Both the position numbers and the translations under genes were made by a program. Below the pieces are notes generated by a model. The model worked only from the letters and a program-made list of their open reading frames with translations, was not told where the DNA came from and did not search any database. From JAWPMT01 sp965242775 (GTDB lineage: Bacteria; Bacteroidota; Bacteroidia; Cytophagales; Cyclobacteriaceae), in contig CBDETI010000015.1 in NCBI GenBank assembly GCA_965242775.1, positions 1 through 64,000 of the forward strand: a stretch of 64,000 bases of DNA, given 5' to 3'. Below, one piece after another: positions 34,926 through 44,069 of this stretch. Positions within the stretch are counted from its first letter, which is position 1, and every line of letters starts with the position of its first letter.

Positions 34926-35940
34926 TCAACCCACGGGAAACTCCTACGCTCGTGCAAAGTAGATAGAGAATCCTGGCCCCTACATTGGCATCCCAATCTC
35001 CATCTGTCCCTGGGGCCACCTCTGAAAGATCAAAACCTACAATCCTGCGTCCGGAGGATCTGAGTTCCTCTAATAGGTAAGCCACTTCGGAAAAGGCCAG
35101 GCCGCCCGGAACAGGTGTACCTGTATTTGGACACAAGTCCGGAGACAATCCATCAATATCGAAACTCACATATACGTTTTCCGGTAAATCTTCTAAGATC
35201 TTATCGGTGATAGATTTCCATGACACACCTTCGAACAGTTGCCTTCTGACCTGGCTGTCATAAAATACTGATATAACCTTTTCAGAAGATCTGGCAAACT
35301 CCTCTTCCTCTTCACAAAAATCTCTTATACCCACTTGAACCAAAGATTCCACACCAGGTAACTGCAGCGCATTGTGCATAATGGACGCATGAGAATAAGT
35401 AAAACCCTCATAGGACCGCCGCAAATCCATATGAGCATCGATTTGTAAAATGCCAAATGCCTGACGGTCTGCAAGTGCTTGAATTAAACCGAGTGGTGTA
35501 GAATGATCACCGCCAAGGAATCCTACAACCTTGCCATTTTGCAAATGGCTTTTGGCTTTTTTGTTTGCCCAATGGACCATGAATTCGCAGTGTTGATTGA
35601 GTTCTTCCATCTCCGGCACTGACGTTTGCTGGCCTTCTTCCAACAAGGCAATCTGACCCCTGGCTCTTTCTCTGGAATTCACAGACAATTCCTGCAGGTT
35701 TTTTTCAATCGGCTCCATAAATACCCTGTGAGCCCAGGGCCGATCGAGTCCATGGATGTTAAAATCCAGCTGGCGTGATGCCTCCAGTACAGCGGCAGGG
35801 CCATTTGCGGTGCCCTCACCATATGAAACTGTGACATCCCAGGGAACAGGAATTATCACCAAGTCGGCTTCCTCCTCGTCGTACGGGAAGCCAAAGACAC
35901 TTCCCTTCTTCCCCACACCCCCAGGATCAAACTCACTCAT
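34900..35940 (-). CDS. Ureohydrolase family protein (agmatinase/arginase/formiminoglutamase)
   Basis: This is a 346-residue binuclear manganese hydrolase. The metal-binding motifs are present: GGDHS (143-147), DAHMDL (168-173), and SFDIDGLSP (259-267), so Asp168, His170, Asp172, Asp261 and Asp263 are in place. The family splits the guanidino or formimino group from agmatine, arginine or formiminoglutamate. The substrate cannot be told from sequence, and Bacteroidota carry many copies annotated loosely as agmatinase. The start ATG overlaps the stop of the SixA-like gene in an ATGA, so the two are co-translated. The 3' end overlaps the thioredoxin gene by 26 bp. Confidence 0.88.
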   Translation of the reverse strand: MSEFDPGGVGKKGSVFGFPYDEEEADLVIIPVPWDVTVSYGEGTANGPAAVLEASRQLDFNIHGLDRPWAHRVFMEPIEKNLQELSVNSRERARGQIALLEEGQQTSVPEMEELNQHCEFMVHWANKKAKSHLQNGKVVGFLGGDHSTPLGLIQALADRQAFGILQIDAHMDLRRSYEGFTYSHASIMHNALQLPGVESLVQVGIRDFCEEEEEFARSSEKVISVFYDSQVRRQLFEGVSWKSITDKILEDLPENVYVSFDIDGLSPDLCPNTGTPVPGGLAFSEVAYLLEELRSSGRRIVGFDLSEVAPGTDGDWDANVGARILYLLCTSVGVSRGLIKATSETP

Positions 35941-36416
35941 GGGGCATATACGGATGGAGAGAAATACTGACGCAATGAGCCGGATCTTTCACCCACCTCC
36001 AACCAGGGCATTTCCAAGTCGATCAACGCTGCGCCGGCGGGCTCCATATTTAAGGATTCACCTGTCAGGTATTCAGCCAGGTAAGAAATGGTCGGATTGT
36101 GTCCTACAAATATGCAACTCCGCAATTCAGGTGTAGTATCGTTCACGAGTCTCAGAAATATCCTTACAGACGCCTCATAAAGATCTCCTTCCTCCCTCAC
36201 ACTTACGCCCATTTCTTCACTCAGGATTTCAGCTGTACTTAGCGCTCGCACAGCATTACTGGAGATGATCTTCTCCACTTCGAGACCCTGATCGTTGAAC
36301 AAACGTCCCAAATATCTAACCGCTCTTTGACCCGAAGGAGTGAGGGATCTGTCGAAATCCCTGGCTGCATCACTGGATGCTTCTGCATGCCTCAGCAAAA
36401 TAAGTTTTCTCAACAT
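35937..36416 (-). CDS. SixA-like histidine phosphatase
   Basis: This 159-residue protein belongs to the histidine phosphatase superfamily. The catalytic RHAE motif is at residues 9-12 (Arg9, His10), the second active histidine is His106 in VGHNP, and the phosphate-binding Arg57 sits in SNAVRALSTAE. SixA proteins remove phosphate from phosphohistidine in phosphotransfer proteins; small relatives have other substrates. The start was set at 36416 (MLRKLILLRHAE) because the open frame upstream to 36500 gives a sequence unlike the family. It heads a two-gene operon with the ureohydrolase (ATGA overlap) and is divergent from topA. Confidence 0.87.
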   Translation of the reverse strand: MLRKLILLRHAEASSDAARDFDRSLTPSGQRAVRYLGRLFNDQGLEVEKIISSNAVRALSTAEILSEEMGVSVREEGDLYEASVRIFLRLVNDTTPELRSCIFVGHNPTISYLAEYLTGESLNMEPAGAALIDLEMPWLEVGERSGSLRQYFSPSVYAP

Positions 36417-36535
36417 CTTGGCTATTGTGGTGTTATTAGAAGGTTGAAATAAGCGAAATAATAAGTGAAAGCCAAGGTTCACTTGGAGTTTACAAAGCAA
36501 TCATCACATCTTTGGGCCGTTGAAAAACTGATCGT

Positions 36536-38848
36536 ATGAGTAAGAACATCGTAATCGTGGAGTCGCCGGCAAAGGCAAAGACGATTGAAGGGTATTTGGG
36601 CAAGGACTTTGAGGTCACCTCTTCTTACGGACATGTAAGGGACTTACCGAAGGGTGATAACGCCATCGACATTGACAATGGCTTCATACCCACCTACGAA
36701 GTTTCATCAGACAAAAAGGATGTCATCAAGCAACTGAAGAAACTCACAAAGACAGCTGAGATGGTATATCTAGCAAGTGATGATGACCGTGAGGGAGAGG
36801 CGATCAGTTGGCATTTGAAAGAAGCGCTCGACCTGAATGACACCAACACGCGACGTATTGTTTTCCGGGAAATAACCAAAAGCGCGATCATTAACGCGAT
36901 GGAAAATCCCCGAAACATCGATTTGGACTTAGTAAATGCCCAGCAGGCTCGCAGAATTCTGGACAGGTTGGTAGGGTTTGAGCTCTCCCCCATTCTTTGG
37001 AAAAAAATTAAAACCGGTCTTTCCGCCGGCCGGGTGCAATCCGTAGCGGTGAGGCTTGTGGTGGAGCGGGAGCGCGAAATCGAAAAGTTTGATGCGGTAT
37101 CAAGCTTCAGACTTTTGGCCAACTTTCATTTGGAGGGCGGAAAGACTTTGCAAGCGGAGCTTCCTCACAAATTCGCAACAGAAGCGGAGGCACAGGAGTT
37201 TCTGGAAAAATGCAAAGCGGCAGATTTTGAAATCGAAAACCTGGAGACCAAGCCGGCTAAGAAAAACCCAGCACCTCCATTTACAACTTCCACCCTTCAA
37301 CAGGAAGCAAGTAGGAAATTGGGATATTCTGTGGCCTACACCATGTCCCTCGCTCAGAAACTCTACGAGGGTGGCAAAATCACCTATATGAGAACAGATT
37401 CAGTGAATCTTTCAAAGGAAGCAGTTGGGGGTGCGACCGCCGAAATCGGCAGTGCTTATGGTGAGGATTTCATCCAGGTGCGACAGTATAAAACCAAGTC
37501 ACAGAGTGCTCAGGAAGCACACGAAGCCATCCGACCCACGGACTTTTCCAAGCACGACCTGGGTGGAAGTTCCGCTGAAAGCCGGTTGTATCAACTCATC
37601 TGGAGACGGGCCATCGCCTCGCAAATGGCAGATGCCAAGCTGGAAAAAACTACCGCGACAATTGGGATCTCCACTGCTGACGAAAAACTGGTAGCCAAAG
37701 GTGAGGTCATCAAGTTCGAAGGTTTCCTAAAAGTTTACCTGGAATCGAAAGACGATGAGGACGAAGAGGAAAACGGATCGATGCTTCCTCCGCTCTCGAT
37801 TGGTCAAAGCCTGGAGCTACAGCGAATGACCGCACGTCAAGGATTCAGCCGACACCCGGCCCGGTACACAGAAGCCAGCCTCGTAAAAAAACTCGAAGAA
37901 ATGGGCATCGGTCGACCCTCTACCTATGCTCCCACCATATCGACCATTCAAAAACGGGAGTATGTGATTAAGGAAAGTCGCGAAGGGAAAGAAAGAAAAT
38001 ATCTCGAATTCACCTTGCAGGGAGGAGGTATCGAAAAGGAGGAAAAAACGGAGATAAGCGGCACGGAAAAAAACAAACTGTTCCCGACCAATATTGCCAT
38101 GATTGTCAACGACTTCCTGGTAGGCCACTTCCCCAATGTGATCGACTACTCCTTTACCGCAAATGTAGAGCAGCAGTTTGACGATATAGCGCACGGAAAA
38201 CTACCTTGGGCACAGATGATATCCTCCTTCTATGGAGGTTTTCACTCAAAAGTGGAAGATACCGAGCAAATCGCCAGGACCGATGTACCTACCTCTCGCG
38301 AGCTGGGAGATGACCCGGCTACGGGTAAACCGGTCATCGCAAAAATGGGCAGATATGGGGCGTATGTGCAGCTCGGTGCCAGTGAAGAAGAAACAGGCGA
38401 AAAGCCGCAATATGCCAGCTTGCGAAAAGACCAATTCATTGAGAATATCTCGCTGGAAGATGCCATGGAACTTTTCAAATTGCCCAGACAGCTTGGTGAG
38501 TTTGAAGATGGGCCTGTCCAAGCAAACGTGGGCAGATATGGCCCTTACGTACGTCACGATGGCAAATTTGTCTCTTTAAAGAAAGAACAGGACCCCTACA
38601 CGATCAACCTGGAAGAAGCCATTGAGCTGATTCTGGAAAAGCGTGAGCAGGATGCCAACAAATACATCAAGACTTTTGATGAAGATCCGGAGGTATTTGT
38701 TTTGAATGGACGGTTCGGTCCCTACATCAAATTTGGCAAGAAAAACGTCAAAATTCCCAAAGACAAAAAGCCGGAGGAGTTGACTTACGCAGAATGCAAA
38801 GAATTGGCGGATAAAGCTCCCGAGAAGAAACGAAGAGGCCGCAAATAG
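36536..38848 (+). CDS. topA: DNA topoisomerase I
   Basis: This 770-residue type IA topoisomerase relaxes negative supercoils. The TOPRIM domain starts at residue 1 (IVIVESPAKAKTIEGYLG), with the acidic triad in DDDREGEA (82-89). The catalytic tyrosine is Tyr284 in ITYMRTDSVNLS. The cleavage/strand-passage core continues to GIGRPSTYAPTI and the TANVEQQFDDIA segment. After about residue 590 there are three TopoI C-terminal repeats (GRYGAYVQLG, GRYGPYVRHDG, GRFGPYIKFG) instead of zinc fingers, then a basic KKRRGRK tail, as is usual in Bacteroidota. It is monocistronic. Upstream, TTG and CATCTTTG, one base off the TANNTTTG consensus, lie 20-45 bp before the start. Confidence 0.97.
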   Translation: MSKNIVIVESPAKAKTIEGYLGKDFEVTSSYGHVRDLPKGDNAIDIDNGFIPTYEVSSDKKDVIKQLKKLTKTAEMVYLASDDDREGEAISWHLKEALDLNDTNTRRIVFREITKSAIINAMENPRNIDLDLVNAQQARRILDRLVGFELSPILWKKIKTGLSAGRVQSVAVRLVVEREREIEKFDAVSSFRLLANFHLEGGKTLQAELPHKFATEAEAQEFLEKCKAADFEIENLETKPAKKNPAPPFTTSTLQQEASRKLGYSVAYTMSLAQKLYEGGKITYMRTDSVNLSKEAVGGATAEIGSAYGEDFIQVRQYKTKSQSAQEAHEAIRPTDFSKHDLGGSSAESRLYQLIWRRAIASQMADAKLEKTTATIGISTADEKLVAKGEVIKFEGFLKVYLESKDDEDEEENGSMLPPLSIGQSLELQRMTARQGFSRHPARYTEASLVKKLEEMGIGRPSTYAPTISTIQKREYVIKESREGKERKYLEFTLQGGGIEKEEKTEISGTEKNKLFPTNIAMIVNDFLVGHFPNVIDYSFTANVEQQFDDIAHGKLPWAQMISSFYGGFHSKVEDTEQIARTDVPTSRELGDDPATGKPVIAKMGRYGAYVQLGASEEETGEKPQYASLRKDQFIENISLEDAMELFKLPRQLGEFEDGPVQANVGRYGPYVRHDGKFVSLKKEQDPYTINLEEAIELILEKREQDANKYIKTFDEDPEVFVLNGRFGPYIKFGKKNVKIPKDKKPEELTYAECKELADKAPEKKRRGRK

Positions 38849-38852
38849 AGGA

Positions 38853-39080
38853 TCAATCCTGATTCACCGCATGCCGCAAGCTTGTGAGCAGATGCGTGAA
38901 AGTAGCAGCCAGGAACTTTTGAGATCTTTCAACAGTAATGTTTGAAGTGAGGTCTTTTTTGGTTGGATGCCAATCAGGAAGCGTAGGCAAAGTCGCCGTT
39001 AACAAAGCCACCAGCACGCCCAAGGTCAATATGGTTTTCCTTCTTTTCAAAGGTTCTTTTTGCCTATTAGTAAGCAACAT
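38853..39080 (-). CDS. Possible small single-pass membrane protein, 75 aa
   Basis: This short frame starts at ATG 39080 (MLLTNRQKEPLKRRKTI). A basic stretch is followed by one hydrophobic segment (LTLGVLVALLTATLP), then a polar tail. It fills the 298-bp gap between topA and the sigma factor gene, on the opposite strand, and ends 4 bp from the topA stop. The frame stays open into the sigma gene, but that part is antisense and is ignored. No family is recognised; it could be chance. Confidence 0.35.
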   Translation of the reverse strand: MLLTNRQKEPLKRRKTILTLGVLVALLTATLPTLPDWHPTKKDLTSNITVERSQKFLAATFTHLLTSLRHAVNQD

Positions 39081-39146
39081 ACGAGTTTTCTTACAGACCA
39101 GCTGAAATAATTTACATATTTTGAGCACTAACGAACAAAACAGGTA

Positions 39147-39623
39147 GTGTCGCAAGACTTTTTTAGGACTTTCGTGGGCGAGAATTTGGGTTTGATCCAG
39201 AGCTTGTGCCGGGCATATGCCCGCGACCAGGAGGATTTGAAAGACCTGGTGCAGGAGGTAACACTGCAGTTGTGGAAATCTCACAAAAAGTTCGAAGGGC
39301 GATCTCAGGTATCCACTTGGGTCTATCGTGTGACGTTGAACGTTTGCCTCTCGCAATCGAGAAGGAAAAATAAAGAGCTTGCTAAGTATTCTTTGGACAA
39401 TATCGAGGTAGCCGATGATGTGGATGCAGTGGAAATGGAGCAGATCGAGCTTTTGTACACAGCAATAAGGTCTTTAAAAGAAAGTGATCGTGCGATCGTT
39501 TTGCTATACCTGGAGAATAAAAGCTATAAGGAAATGGCAGAAATATTGGGTATGACAGTAACCAATATCGGTGTGAAAGTGAATCGTTTAAAAAACCAAC
39601 TGAAGAAAATAATCAATGGCTGA
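39147..39623 (+). CDS. ECF-type RNA polymerase sigma factor
   Basis: This 158-residue protein of the sigma-70 family has only regions 2 and 4. Region 2 spans about residues 10-75 (QEDLKDLVQEVTLQLWKSH, STWVYRVTLNVCLS). Region 4 spans about 100-155 with a helix-turn-helix (SYKEMAEILGMTVTNIGVKV). The start is a GTG at 39147; no ATG fits. ECF sigma factors direct transcription of a small regulon, usually held in check by an anti-sigma factor. The next gene overlaps by 8 bp and encodes a membrane protein with a short cytoplasmic N-terminus, which may be the partner, although it lacks a recognisable zinc anti-sigma motif. Confidence 0.92.
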   Translation: MSQDFFRTFVGENLGLIQSLCRAYARDQEDLKDLVQEVTLQLWKSHKKFEGRSQVSTWVYRVTLNVCLSQSRRKNKELAKYSLDNIEVADDVDAVEMEQIELLYTAIRSLKESDRAIVLLYLENKSYKEMAEILGMTVTNIGVKVNRLKNQLKKIING

Positions 39624-40215
39624 GTTGAATATTTCCGAATTGTGGTCAAAGGGTAAGCAGCTAGACGCTAAGCAGGTGTTGCTGGACGTTGAGAGCGCCA
39701 TCAAAGGTAAATCCCGGGATACACTGCGTTGGGTAAAGATCATTCTTTGGATTGAGTTTGGTCTCAATGTGGCTTTTACACCGTTGGTTTACATGTGGTG
39801 GGAGCAAATCGGGCTGACTTGGGAGTTTTACATTTTCCTGGGCATCGTCATAGGCTACCTGGGTTATTATCTTTTCCTGATCAGGGCCATTTCAAATTTT
39901 GATTACACAGGGCATGTGTTACAAAGCCTGAAAAAGATCTATGGCTACCTTAATTTCTACCTCCTGCATTACAAATTTGTGATTTGGGTCATATACCCGC
40001 TTTCATTTGTCTATGGGCTGGTGGTAGGTCTCCAACAGAGCGAAAAGCCGTTATCGGAAATTGGTCTTCAAAAGTGGTTGGCTATCGTGGGTATCTCCAT
40101 CGTTTTTGTGGCAATTATGGTGTTGCTCCTCAATTGGCTTGTCAACCTTATCTACGGAAAAAAGATCAGAAGATTGAAGGGAATGGTCAGCGAACTGGAG
40201 AATGCTGACGATTAA
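39616..40215 (+). CDS. Four-helix membrane protein, possible anti-sigma partner
   Basis: This 199-residue protein has about 45 cytoplasmic N-terminal residues (ISELWSKGKQLDAKQVL, then DVESAIKGKSRD), then four probable membrane helices near 42-60, 70-92, 118-140 and 152-178, and a short basic/acidic tail. It overlaps the sigma factor gene by 8 bp, so the two are coupled. Anti-sigma factors are commonly encoded this way, and the cytoplasmic N-terminus could bind the sigma factor, but no known anti-sigma motif is visible. The gene ends 21 bp before the convergent end of dnaN. Confidence 0.75.
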   Translation: MAELNISELWSKGKQLDAKQVLLDVESAIKGKSRDTLRWVKIILWIEFGLNVAFTPLVYMWWEQIGLTWEFYIFLGIVIGYLGYYLFLIRAISNFDYTGHVLQSLKKIYGYLNFYLLHYKFVIWVIYPLSFVYGLVVGLQQSEKPLSEIGLQKWLAIVGISIVFVAIMVLLLNWLVNLIYGKKIRRLKGMVSELENADD

Positions 40216-40236
40216 AAAACAAAAGTCGAGCTACGC

Positions 40237-41361
40237 TTAAACGTAGTTATTCAACATCACCGGCATCACGAGCATGAGAATATCCTCATTCTCTTCCTTT
40301 TCTTCTGGCACCAGTATTCCCGCTCTATTCGGAGCACTCAAACGCAAGGTGATTTTGTTTGAATCCACATTTCCCAACATCTCTATCAGAAACTTGGCAT
40401 TGAAACCGATCTCTATGTCCTCCCCGTCGTGCTCACAAGCTAGTCGCTCATTGGCCTCATTCGAGAAATCAAGATCCTCCGCAGAGATTTGCAACTCGCT
40501 TCCGGCTATTTTCAATCGTACCTGATGGGTCGTTTTGTTGGCGTAAATCGCAATTCGCTTCAAAGAGCTTAGCAATTCGCCTTTATCGATCGACATGACA
40601 TTGTTATTGTCGACAGGGATCACATTTTCATAATCCGGGAATCGCTCGTCAATCAATCGGCAAATCATTTTGACGTTGTTAAAATCGAAAAAGGCATTGG
40701 ACGCATTAAACTCGATGTTAACATTGGTATTCTCTTGCGGCAGAGTCGCCTTGAGCAAGGTCAGCGCCTTCCGAGGAATGATCATGTTGTGATCCATATC
40801 GGAAGCAATATCCACCCGACGGTAACGGATCAACCTGTGGCTATCGGTCGCAACAAAGGTGGCGTTAGTCTCTTCCAATTTCATGTAAACCCCCGTCATT
40901 GCCGGTCGAAGTTCATCATTGCTCGTCGCGAAAATGGTATTGTTAAGGGCTTTGGCCAGCACCTCGGAGGAAACATTCACCGAATACCCATCTGACACGG
41001 TAGGTACCTTGGGAAAATCCGTAGCATTTTCACCCGCCAGTTTGTAGCGGCCGTTATCAGAATTGATTTCGATACTGTATGTACTATCGTCAATAGAAAA
41101 AGTCACTGGCTGCTCTGGTAGATTTCGAAGGGTCTCCAGCAGAATTTTCGCAGGAATGGCAATACTACCGTCCTCTTTGGCCTCCACCTCAAGCTCCGTC
41201 ATCATGGAAGTCTGCAGGTCCGAAGCTGTGACGCGCAATGTGCCTCCATTGATCTCAAACAGGAAGTTCTCCAGAATTGGAACCACCGGATTGGTGGTGA
41301 TCACTCCATTGATTGCTGAGAGCTGTTTGAGTAAGAACGAAGACGAGACAATAAACTTCAT
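40237..41361 (-). CDS. dnaN: DNA polymerase III beta subunit (sliding clamp)
   Basis: This 374-residue protein folds as three clamp domains, each about 120 residues. It matches the family in MKFIVSSSFLLKQLSAING, the central FVATDSHRL and the C-terminal end MLVMPVMLNNYV. The clamp tethers polymerase III to DNA. The start was set at 41361 because the 17 residues upstream do not fit the family. The gene lies downstream of the gldA-gldF-gldG-DUF4340 series on the same strand, with a 108-bp gap that holds its own promoter. No dnaA gene or cluster of DnaA boxes is nearby, so this is not an origin arrangement. Confidence 0.97.
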   Translation of the reverse strand: MKFIVSSSFLLKQLSAINGVITTNPVVPILENFLFEINGGTLRVTASDLQTSMMTELEVEAKEDGSIAIPAKILLETLRNLPEQPVTFSIDDSTYSIEINSDNGRYKLAGENATDFPKVPTVSDGYSVNVSSEVLAKALNNTIFATSNDELRPAMTGVYMKLEETNATFVATDSHRLIRYRRVDIASDMDHNMIIPRKALTLLKATLPQENTNVNIEFNASNAFFDFNNVKMICRLIDERFPDYENVIPVDNNNVMSIDKGELLSSLKRIAIYANKTTHQVRLKIAGSELQISAEDLDFSNEANERLACEHDGEDIEIGFNAKFLIEMLGNVDSNKITLRLSAPNRAGILVPEEKEENEDILMLVMPVMLNNYV

Positions 41362-41397
41362 AGTGTTACCAAGGTTAAGTGCAATTTTGGAAGACGG

Positions 41398-41428
41398 CAA
41401 ATTTATAAACAAACTTGGAGATTCCAGA
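41398..41428 (-). promoter_or_regulatory. Predicted dnaN promoter
   Basis: The minus strand has TCTG, then exactly 19 bases, then TAAATTTG. This fits the Bacteroidota TTTG-N19-TANNTTTG consensus with one mismatch in the -33 element. The -7 box is 37 bp upstream of the dnaN ATG. It allows dnaN to be transcribed apart from the gld genes. Confidence 0.6.
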
Positions 41429-41469
41429 CGCGAAGTACCTGCCCATCACATGACGTATGTACCAACCAG

Positions 41470-42390
41470 TTACTTTGCCTGATCGAAGTAATCAGGTTTC
41501 TTAAGAAGTGCATTGATTCGTCGGGCTTCAAAGACCGTCAATTCTCCCTGTTGATCTTGTACCAGGTGAAATCGATCGCGTCCCAACCGATCAAAAATAT
41601 TCAGCCTGACTGGTTCGCCGGTTAAACTTTCGATTTGCAAAATCGCACGGGGCGTGGTTTTACTTAGACTATCATATTGAGGAAACCGACCTAAGTCAAT
41701 GCGCTCATTGGCCTGCAGCCTTACGAATTGATCCAAATAATTCTCCAAGGCCGCCGTATCGACAACCGCCACCCGATCAACATCGAAAAAATCCCCATTG
41801 TAGGTGACTGTCAAATCCGGATCTGCCGGATAGTCAATGCTGAGTTTTTGGATTGTCCTTGCCGATCCTGCAAACAAGGTGCGCTCCCGCCACTGGGTTG
41901 GGGTAAGCTGGAAAATACTCCCTATAAAATCGCGGTATCCTGGTATGTTAACTTCAAAAACTTGCGCCCCACTTGCGTCTACGAAATAGGTCCTGGTCTT
42001 CGTGGCATTGCCCAGGACCCGGAAAATAGCGGAGCCGTTTACCTTCACTAACACACCCTCCTGCCCGGCTTTTGCTAGTAATTTTTCGCCAAAAGCACCG
42101 CCCAATCTGTTTTTAACCTGTACGCGCGAAAGCACCGCCATTAGGATGTTTCGAAAGGAGGCGTCAATGTTGTGTGTACCATTGACCTGCCAGTCGTTTT
42201 CTGCTCGTGCAATCGAATAATTGTGTTCTGGCCCGACGAATTCAATGGACCGGATGTCAGAGGTATCACTTACCGCAAATAGATCTGTATCTACATTTCC
42301 TCGCCAACTTCCTGCGGCAAAGTAACCTGCAAAATTGAGGAGAATCAGCGCCAAGGAGACTAACAATAATATCTGATTTCTTCTTTTCAT
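41470..42390 (-). CDS. DUF4340 domain membrane-anchored protein
   Basis: This 306-residue protein has a single N-terminal membrane helix (about residues 6-24, ILLLVSLALILLNFAGYFA) and a periplasmic part with two DUF4340-type repeats (WQVNG, FVDASGAQVFEV, GRDRFHLVQD). Such proteins are found next to GldG-like ABC components; their role is unknown but is presumed to support the same transporter. The start at 42390 overlaps the gldG stop in an ATGA; the ten residues upstream in frame are not needed. It is the last gene of the gld series before dnaN. Confidence 0.85.
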   Translation of the reverse strand: MKRRNQILLLVSLALILLNFAGYFAAGSWRGNVDTDLFAVSDTSDIRSIEFVGPEHNYSIARAENDWQVNGTHNIDASFRNILMAVLSRVQVKNRLGGAFGEKLLAKAGQEGVLVKVNGSAIFRVLGNATKTRTYFVDASGAQVFEVNIPGYRDFIGSIFQLTPTQWRERTLFAGSARTIQKLSIDYPADPDLTVTYNGDFFDVDRVAVVDTAALENYLDQFVRLQANERIDLGRFPQYDSLSKTTPRAILQIESLTGEPVRLNIFDRLGRDRFHLVQDQQGELTVFEARRINALLKKPDYFDQAK

Positions 42391-44069
42391 TGGGCATACC
42401 TCCTTCTTCGGATAAACCACTTAAGCAGACCAAAGCAGACCACAAGCGCTATCGGCAAAACCATATTCAGTATCACCCAAAAATTTCTATCGGCATTCAC
42501 CTTGATCCTATCCAATGGCCTGATCTTGATTTCTTTGTTTCGAACAAGTGTAAGTCCTTCATCGTCCATCAGGTAGGCCATGGCACGCATCAGAAATTCT
42601 TCATTTGCATAAGTAGTTCGGACATAAGGATCCACCCCCAAGGCCAGTGGTTCTCCAGTCTGAATATTGAAGTCGTTTCTGATAAAATCACCATCTCCCA
42701 CAACAATTACCTTAGATGCTTCGCCGGACCCTTTGAAAATACTCCTGTCCGCCGCCTGAGGCAAAATACGATTTTTATAGAGAGAGGTAAAATGACCTTC
42801 CAGTAAGTAGGAAAGTACTTGTGGACCATTGCGAAAAAATTCCGGATCCACTCCACGGACCCAGTCATCAAACTTAACCTGAACAGGAGGTGAAAGCACG
42901 TTGGTATACTGTGACGTATAAATAATAGGAGTTTTGGTAATACCATCCGCTTTGACCGTATCGAGTGTCGATGCAAATTTTAAGAGCGTGGCATCCAGGC
43001 CCTTCGTCAGCGGGTGATCCCCATAGCTGGTGGCTACAGGAAAAAATGGCCATGGCATCAATTCTATTCGTGGCTGGTCCCCGATGGTACCCAAGACTCC
43101 CGGAAAAAACCCCGAATTGTAATCCACTACGTAATTGCGATTGATCCGCACACCGTACCTAAAAAGTAAATCCTCCAGATTTAATTCGTAAGGCAGTGCA
43201 ACAGTACCCTCACCTTCGGCGGCTCTGACGTCCACACTCAGGGCATCCAAAAACACAAGCAGCTTCCCACCATTCATCACAAACTGATCTATCAGATATT
43301 TTTCGTTTTCAGAAAATGCCTCTGTCGGTTTGCCTATTACCAAGATGTCAAAGCCGGTGATCGGTCTGATACGGTCACGGATATCGAGTCGAAACAAATC
43401 ATATTTGGAGAGTATTGCATTGGTAAACCCGGCTAGTTGACTGGTATCGGGTTCGTTATGCCCGGTAACCAAACCCACCCTGGGACGACTTTGATTGACC
43501 AGACTGAGGATACCTGAAATAAGCTCATACTCTAACCCCTCAATGGATTGATTGATCATCTCCTCGGGTTGAGCCGCTCTGTTGCCCTTCAAAATAGGCA
43601 CCACGACCTCCTGTCCGCCCTTGGAAATTACCACACCCGGAAAAATCAGCTTTTCACTTCTTTGCCCATCTTTGGTGTAGGTAAGATTCGTCGGTTGCAA
43701 ACCCTTATCGATGAGACTTCTATAATATTCGTTTCGACTTTGGCTGGATGCCGCTTGAGATGGATCTGTAAAATGGAACTGGAAATTGGCACCTCCGTAA
43801 ATTGAAAATTGATCCAACAAGTCGGCCAATGACTTCTCGAATCGACGAAAATTAGATGGCAATTCTCCGGTCAGATAGCTCTCGATGGAAATAGGCTCGT
43901 CGAGGCCTCTTAGTACCTCTTTACTGGCATCACTGATGGTGAATCTCTTTTCCTCAGTAAGATCCCACTGGACTCTAAGTAAATTGGAAAAGTTGACTAC
44001 CGTAACCACCAACAAAAATCCGGTTGTGAGCCTTAGTATACGATTTAATCCTTGACTACTCCAGTTCAT
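42387..44069 (-). CDS. gldG: Gliding-type ABC transporter auxiliary subunit GldG
   Basis: This 560-residue protein has one N-terminal membrane helix (about 13-33), a long periplasmic region of the GldG/ABC-type uncharacterised transport family (ITGFDILVIGKPT, LLVFLDALSVDV), and a C-terminal membrane helix followed by RRRRYAQ. GldA, GldF and GldG form an ABC transporter associated with gliding in Flavobacterium; many non-gliding relatives also have it, so presence alone does not prove motility. The start at 44069 (MNWSSQG) overlaps the gldF stop in an ATGA; the 49 residues upstream in frame are not protein-like. The order gldA-gldF-gldG with 4-bp overlaps indicates one transcript. Confidence 0.9.
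   Translation of the reverse strand: MNWSSQGLNRILRLTTGFLLVVTVVNFSNLLRVQWDLTEEKRFTISDASKEVLRGLDEPISIESYLTGELPSNFRRFEKSLADLLDQFSIYGGANFQFHFTDPSQAASSQSRNEYYRSLIDKGLQPTNLTYTKDGQRSEKLIFPGVVISKGGQEVVVPILKGNRAAQPEEMINQSIEGLEYELISGILSLVNQSRPRVGLVTGHNEPDTSQLAGFTNAILSKYDLFRLDIRDRIRPITGFDILVIGKPTEAFSENEKYLIDQFVMNGGKLLVFLDALSVDVRAAEGEGTVALPYELNLEDLLFRYGVRINRNYVVDYNSGFFPGVLGTIGDQPRIELMPWPFFPVATSYGDHPLTKGLDATLLKFASTLDTVKADGITKTPIIYTSQYTNVLSPPVQVKFDDWVRGVDPEFFRNGPQVLSYLLEGHFTSLYKNRILPQAADRSIFKGSGEASKVIVVGDGDFIRNDFNIQTGEPLALGVDPYVRTTYANEEFLMRAMAYLMDDEGLTLVRNKEIKIRPLDRIKVNADRNFWVILNMVLPIALVVCFGLLKWFIRRRRYAQ

Noticed and set aside
36417..36500. Longer start for the SixA-like gene
   Set aside because: The added 28 residues do not fit the family and would run into the topA upstream region; the RHAE motif should be close to the N-terminus.
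38853..39356. Full 167-codon minus-strand frame
   Set aside because: Its first 92 codons are antisense to the sigma factor; only the last 75 codons are kept as a weak candidate.
40205..40245. CTACG-CTTAAA-CGTAG stem between the convergent membrane protein and dnaN genes as a terminator
   Set aside because: The stem is only 5 bp, AT-rich in the loop, overlaps the dnaN stop and lacks a good T run.
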